Source: UBA5734 sp964499985
GTDB taxonomy: Bacteria > Bacillota > Clostridia > Saccharofermentanales > UBA5734
Length of the DNA stretch: 14,893 bases
Reading direction: 5' to 3'
Assembly (NCBI GenBank): GCA_964499985.1
Contig: CAZCMX010000050.1
Span: 1 to 14,893 of the forward strand
Shown here: one piece after another, positions 14,508-14,893 of the stretch
Layout of the letters: every line of letters begins with the position of its first letter
How positions within the stretch are numbered: the first letter of the stretch is position 1
The notes under the pieces: model-generated
What the model saw: the letters and a program-made list of their open reading frames with translations, nothing else
What the model was told of the DNA's origin: nothing
The model's database searches: none
Made by a program: the position numbers and the translations under genes

Positions 14508-14893
14508 TTATTTGACGCCGAGTTCGCGCTTGATCCGTGCAAGGGCTTCGGGGGCCTGGCGGTTCATCCGCTCCGGATAGCCGAAGTAGGAGACGCAGGT
14601 GATCGATTCGCCACCGACCTTGAAGGTGCGGTCCTTGAAATTCATCTCGCGCAGGGTCTCGAAGATGCCGTCGAAGTCGACTTCGCCTTCGCCCATCGCG
14701 GTGTGCTGGTGGATCGCCATACTCACGCCCGGCGGGTTGACGATGTAGCGGCAGTCCACGGTCTGGTTCATCGTGTCCGCCAGCAGGATATGCGACAGGT
14801 CGTCGCCGGCGTAGTTTAGCATGTGGCGCACGTCGCCTTTGCCCTTGTCGTAGAAGAAGCCATGCGAGGCCGAGTAGCAGTACTTGAGGTTGT
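14508..14893 (-). CDS. iolH: IolH-like sugar phosphate isomerase/epimerase, 3' part only
   Basis: The final 127 codons of a minus-strand gene are visible; the 5' part lies beyond the right edge. The frame is open to the edge, starting NLKYCYSASHGF. Recognisable blocks are RHMLNYAGDDLSHILLADT, YIVNPPG, AIHQH and GEGEVDFDGIFETLR, which fit the C-terminal half of IolH-type TIM-barrel proteins of inositol operons. The His residues (HQH) and the acidic residues nearby are likely metal or substrate contacts, as in the family. In B. subtilis iolH directly precedes iolI in the same order, which supports the call. The exact reaction of IolH is not firmly known to me. An in-frame GTG at 14831 is internal to the conserved region, not the true start. 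Confidence 0.75.
   Translation of the reverse strand, partial: NLKYCYSASHGFFYDKGKGDVRHMLNYAGDDLSHILLADTMNQTVDCRYIVNPPGVSMAIHQHTAMGEGEVDFDGIFETLREMNFKDRTFKVGGESITCVSYFGYPERMNRQAPEALARIKRELGVK

Noticed and set aside
13616..14515. Long plus-strand open frame opposite iolI
   Set aside because: A shadow of iolI; the real gene has its ribosome site, family opening and metal ligands on the minus strand.
1..14893. CRISPR array, insertion sequence, prophage or defence genes
   Set aside because: No spaced direct repeats, transposase, integrase, phage structural or nuclease-defence motifs were seen on either strand.

Overview
The window looks like a scaffolded draft (one run of 100 Ns) from a fairly GC-rich, low-redundancy bacterial chromosome. 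The gene families point to the Bacillota, probably a Clostridia-type genome. These include a ClpE-like Clp ATPase with an N-terminal zinc finger, a YdjG/YdjH/YdjI-type envelope module, a DUF975 membrane protein, a COG2509-type flavoprotein and an IolH-IolI pair, with B. subtilis-like ribosome binding sites and sigma-A-type promoters. The phylum is inferred from family content only; genus and species cannot be read from the sequence. No phage, transposon, CRISPR or defence genes are visible.

Layout. Positions 1-71 hold a minus-strand tRNA-Lys(CTT), cut by one base at the left edge, with a consensus promoter at 96-124. A plus-strand block follows: a small thioredoxin-like protein with a WCPPC motif (309-647), then an SPFH protein with C-terminal zinc ribbons (754-2007), a zinc-ribbon membrane protein (2078-3154) and a TPM-domain exported protein (3148-4113). 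The last three correspond to B. subtilis YdjI, YdjG and YdjH, but without an adjacent pspA. The assembly gap lies in the signal-peptide region of the TPM gene. It is flanked by the same 17 bases on both sides, and collapsing it restores an intact gene. A bidirectional terminator at about 4166-4204 separates this block from a minus-strand pair: DUF975 (6779-5625) and a COG2509-like FAD protein (5620-4235), spaced 4 bases apart.

argJ (6955-8166, +) is divergent from the DUF975 gene and convergent with a clpE-like gene (10533-8167, -). The two stop codons abut with no spacer. clpE overlaps the 3' end of uvrA (13459-10526, -) by 8 bases, so DNA repair and protein quality control appear to share a transcript. 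uvrA has its own -10 element and lies downstream of a strong hairpin terminator. That terminator ends an inositol-catabolism pair, iolI (14494-13655, -) and the 3' part of iolH (14893-14508, -), which runs off the right edge.

Functionally the window is a mosaic of housekeeping and stress genes (UvrA, Clp ATPase, ArgJ, tRNA), an envelope-stress-type module and the start of a carbon-catabolism operon. No clearly new system is visible. The points most worth following up are the rearranged SPFH/zinc-ribbon/TPM module, the uvrA-clpE overlap, the flavoprotein-DUF975 pairing and the spurious-looking scaffold gap.
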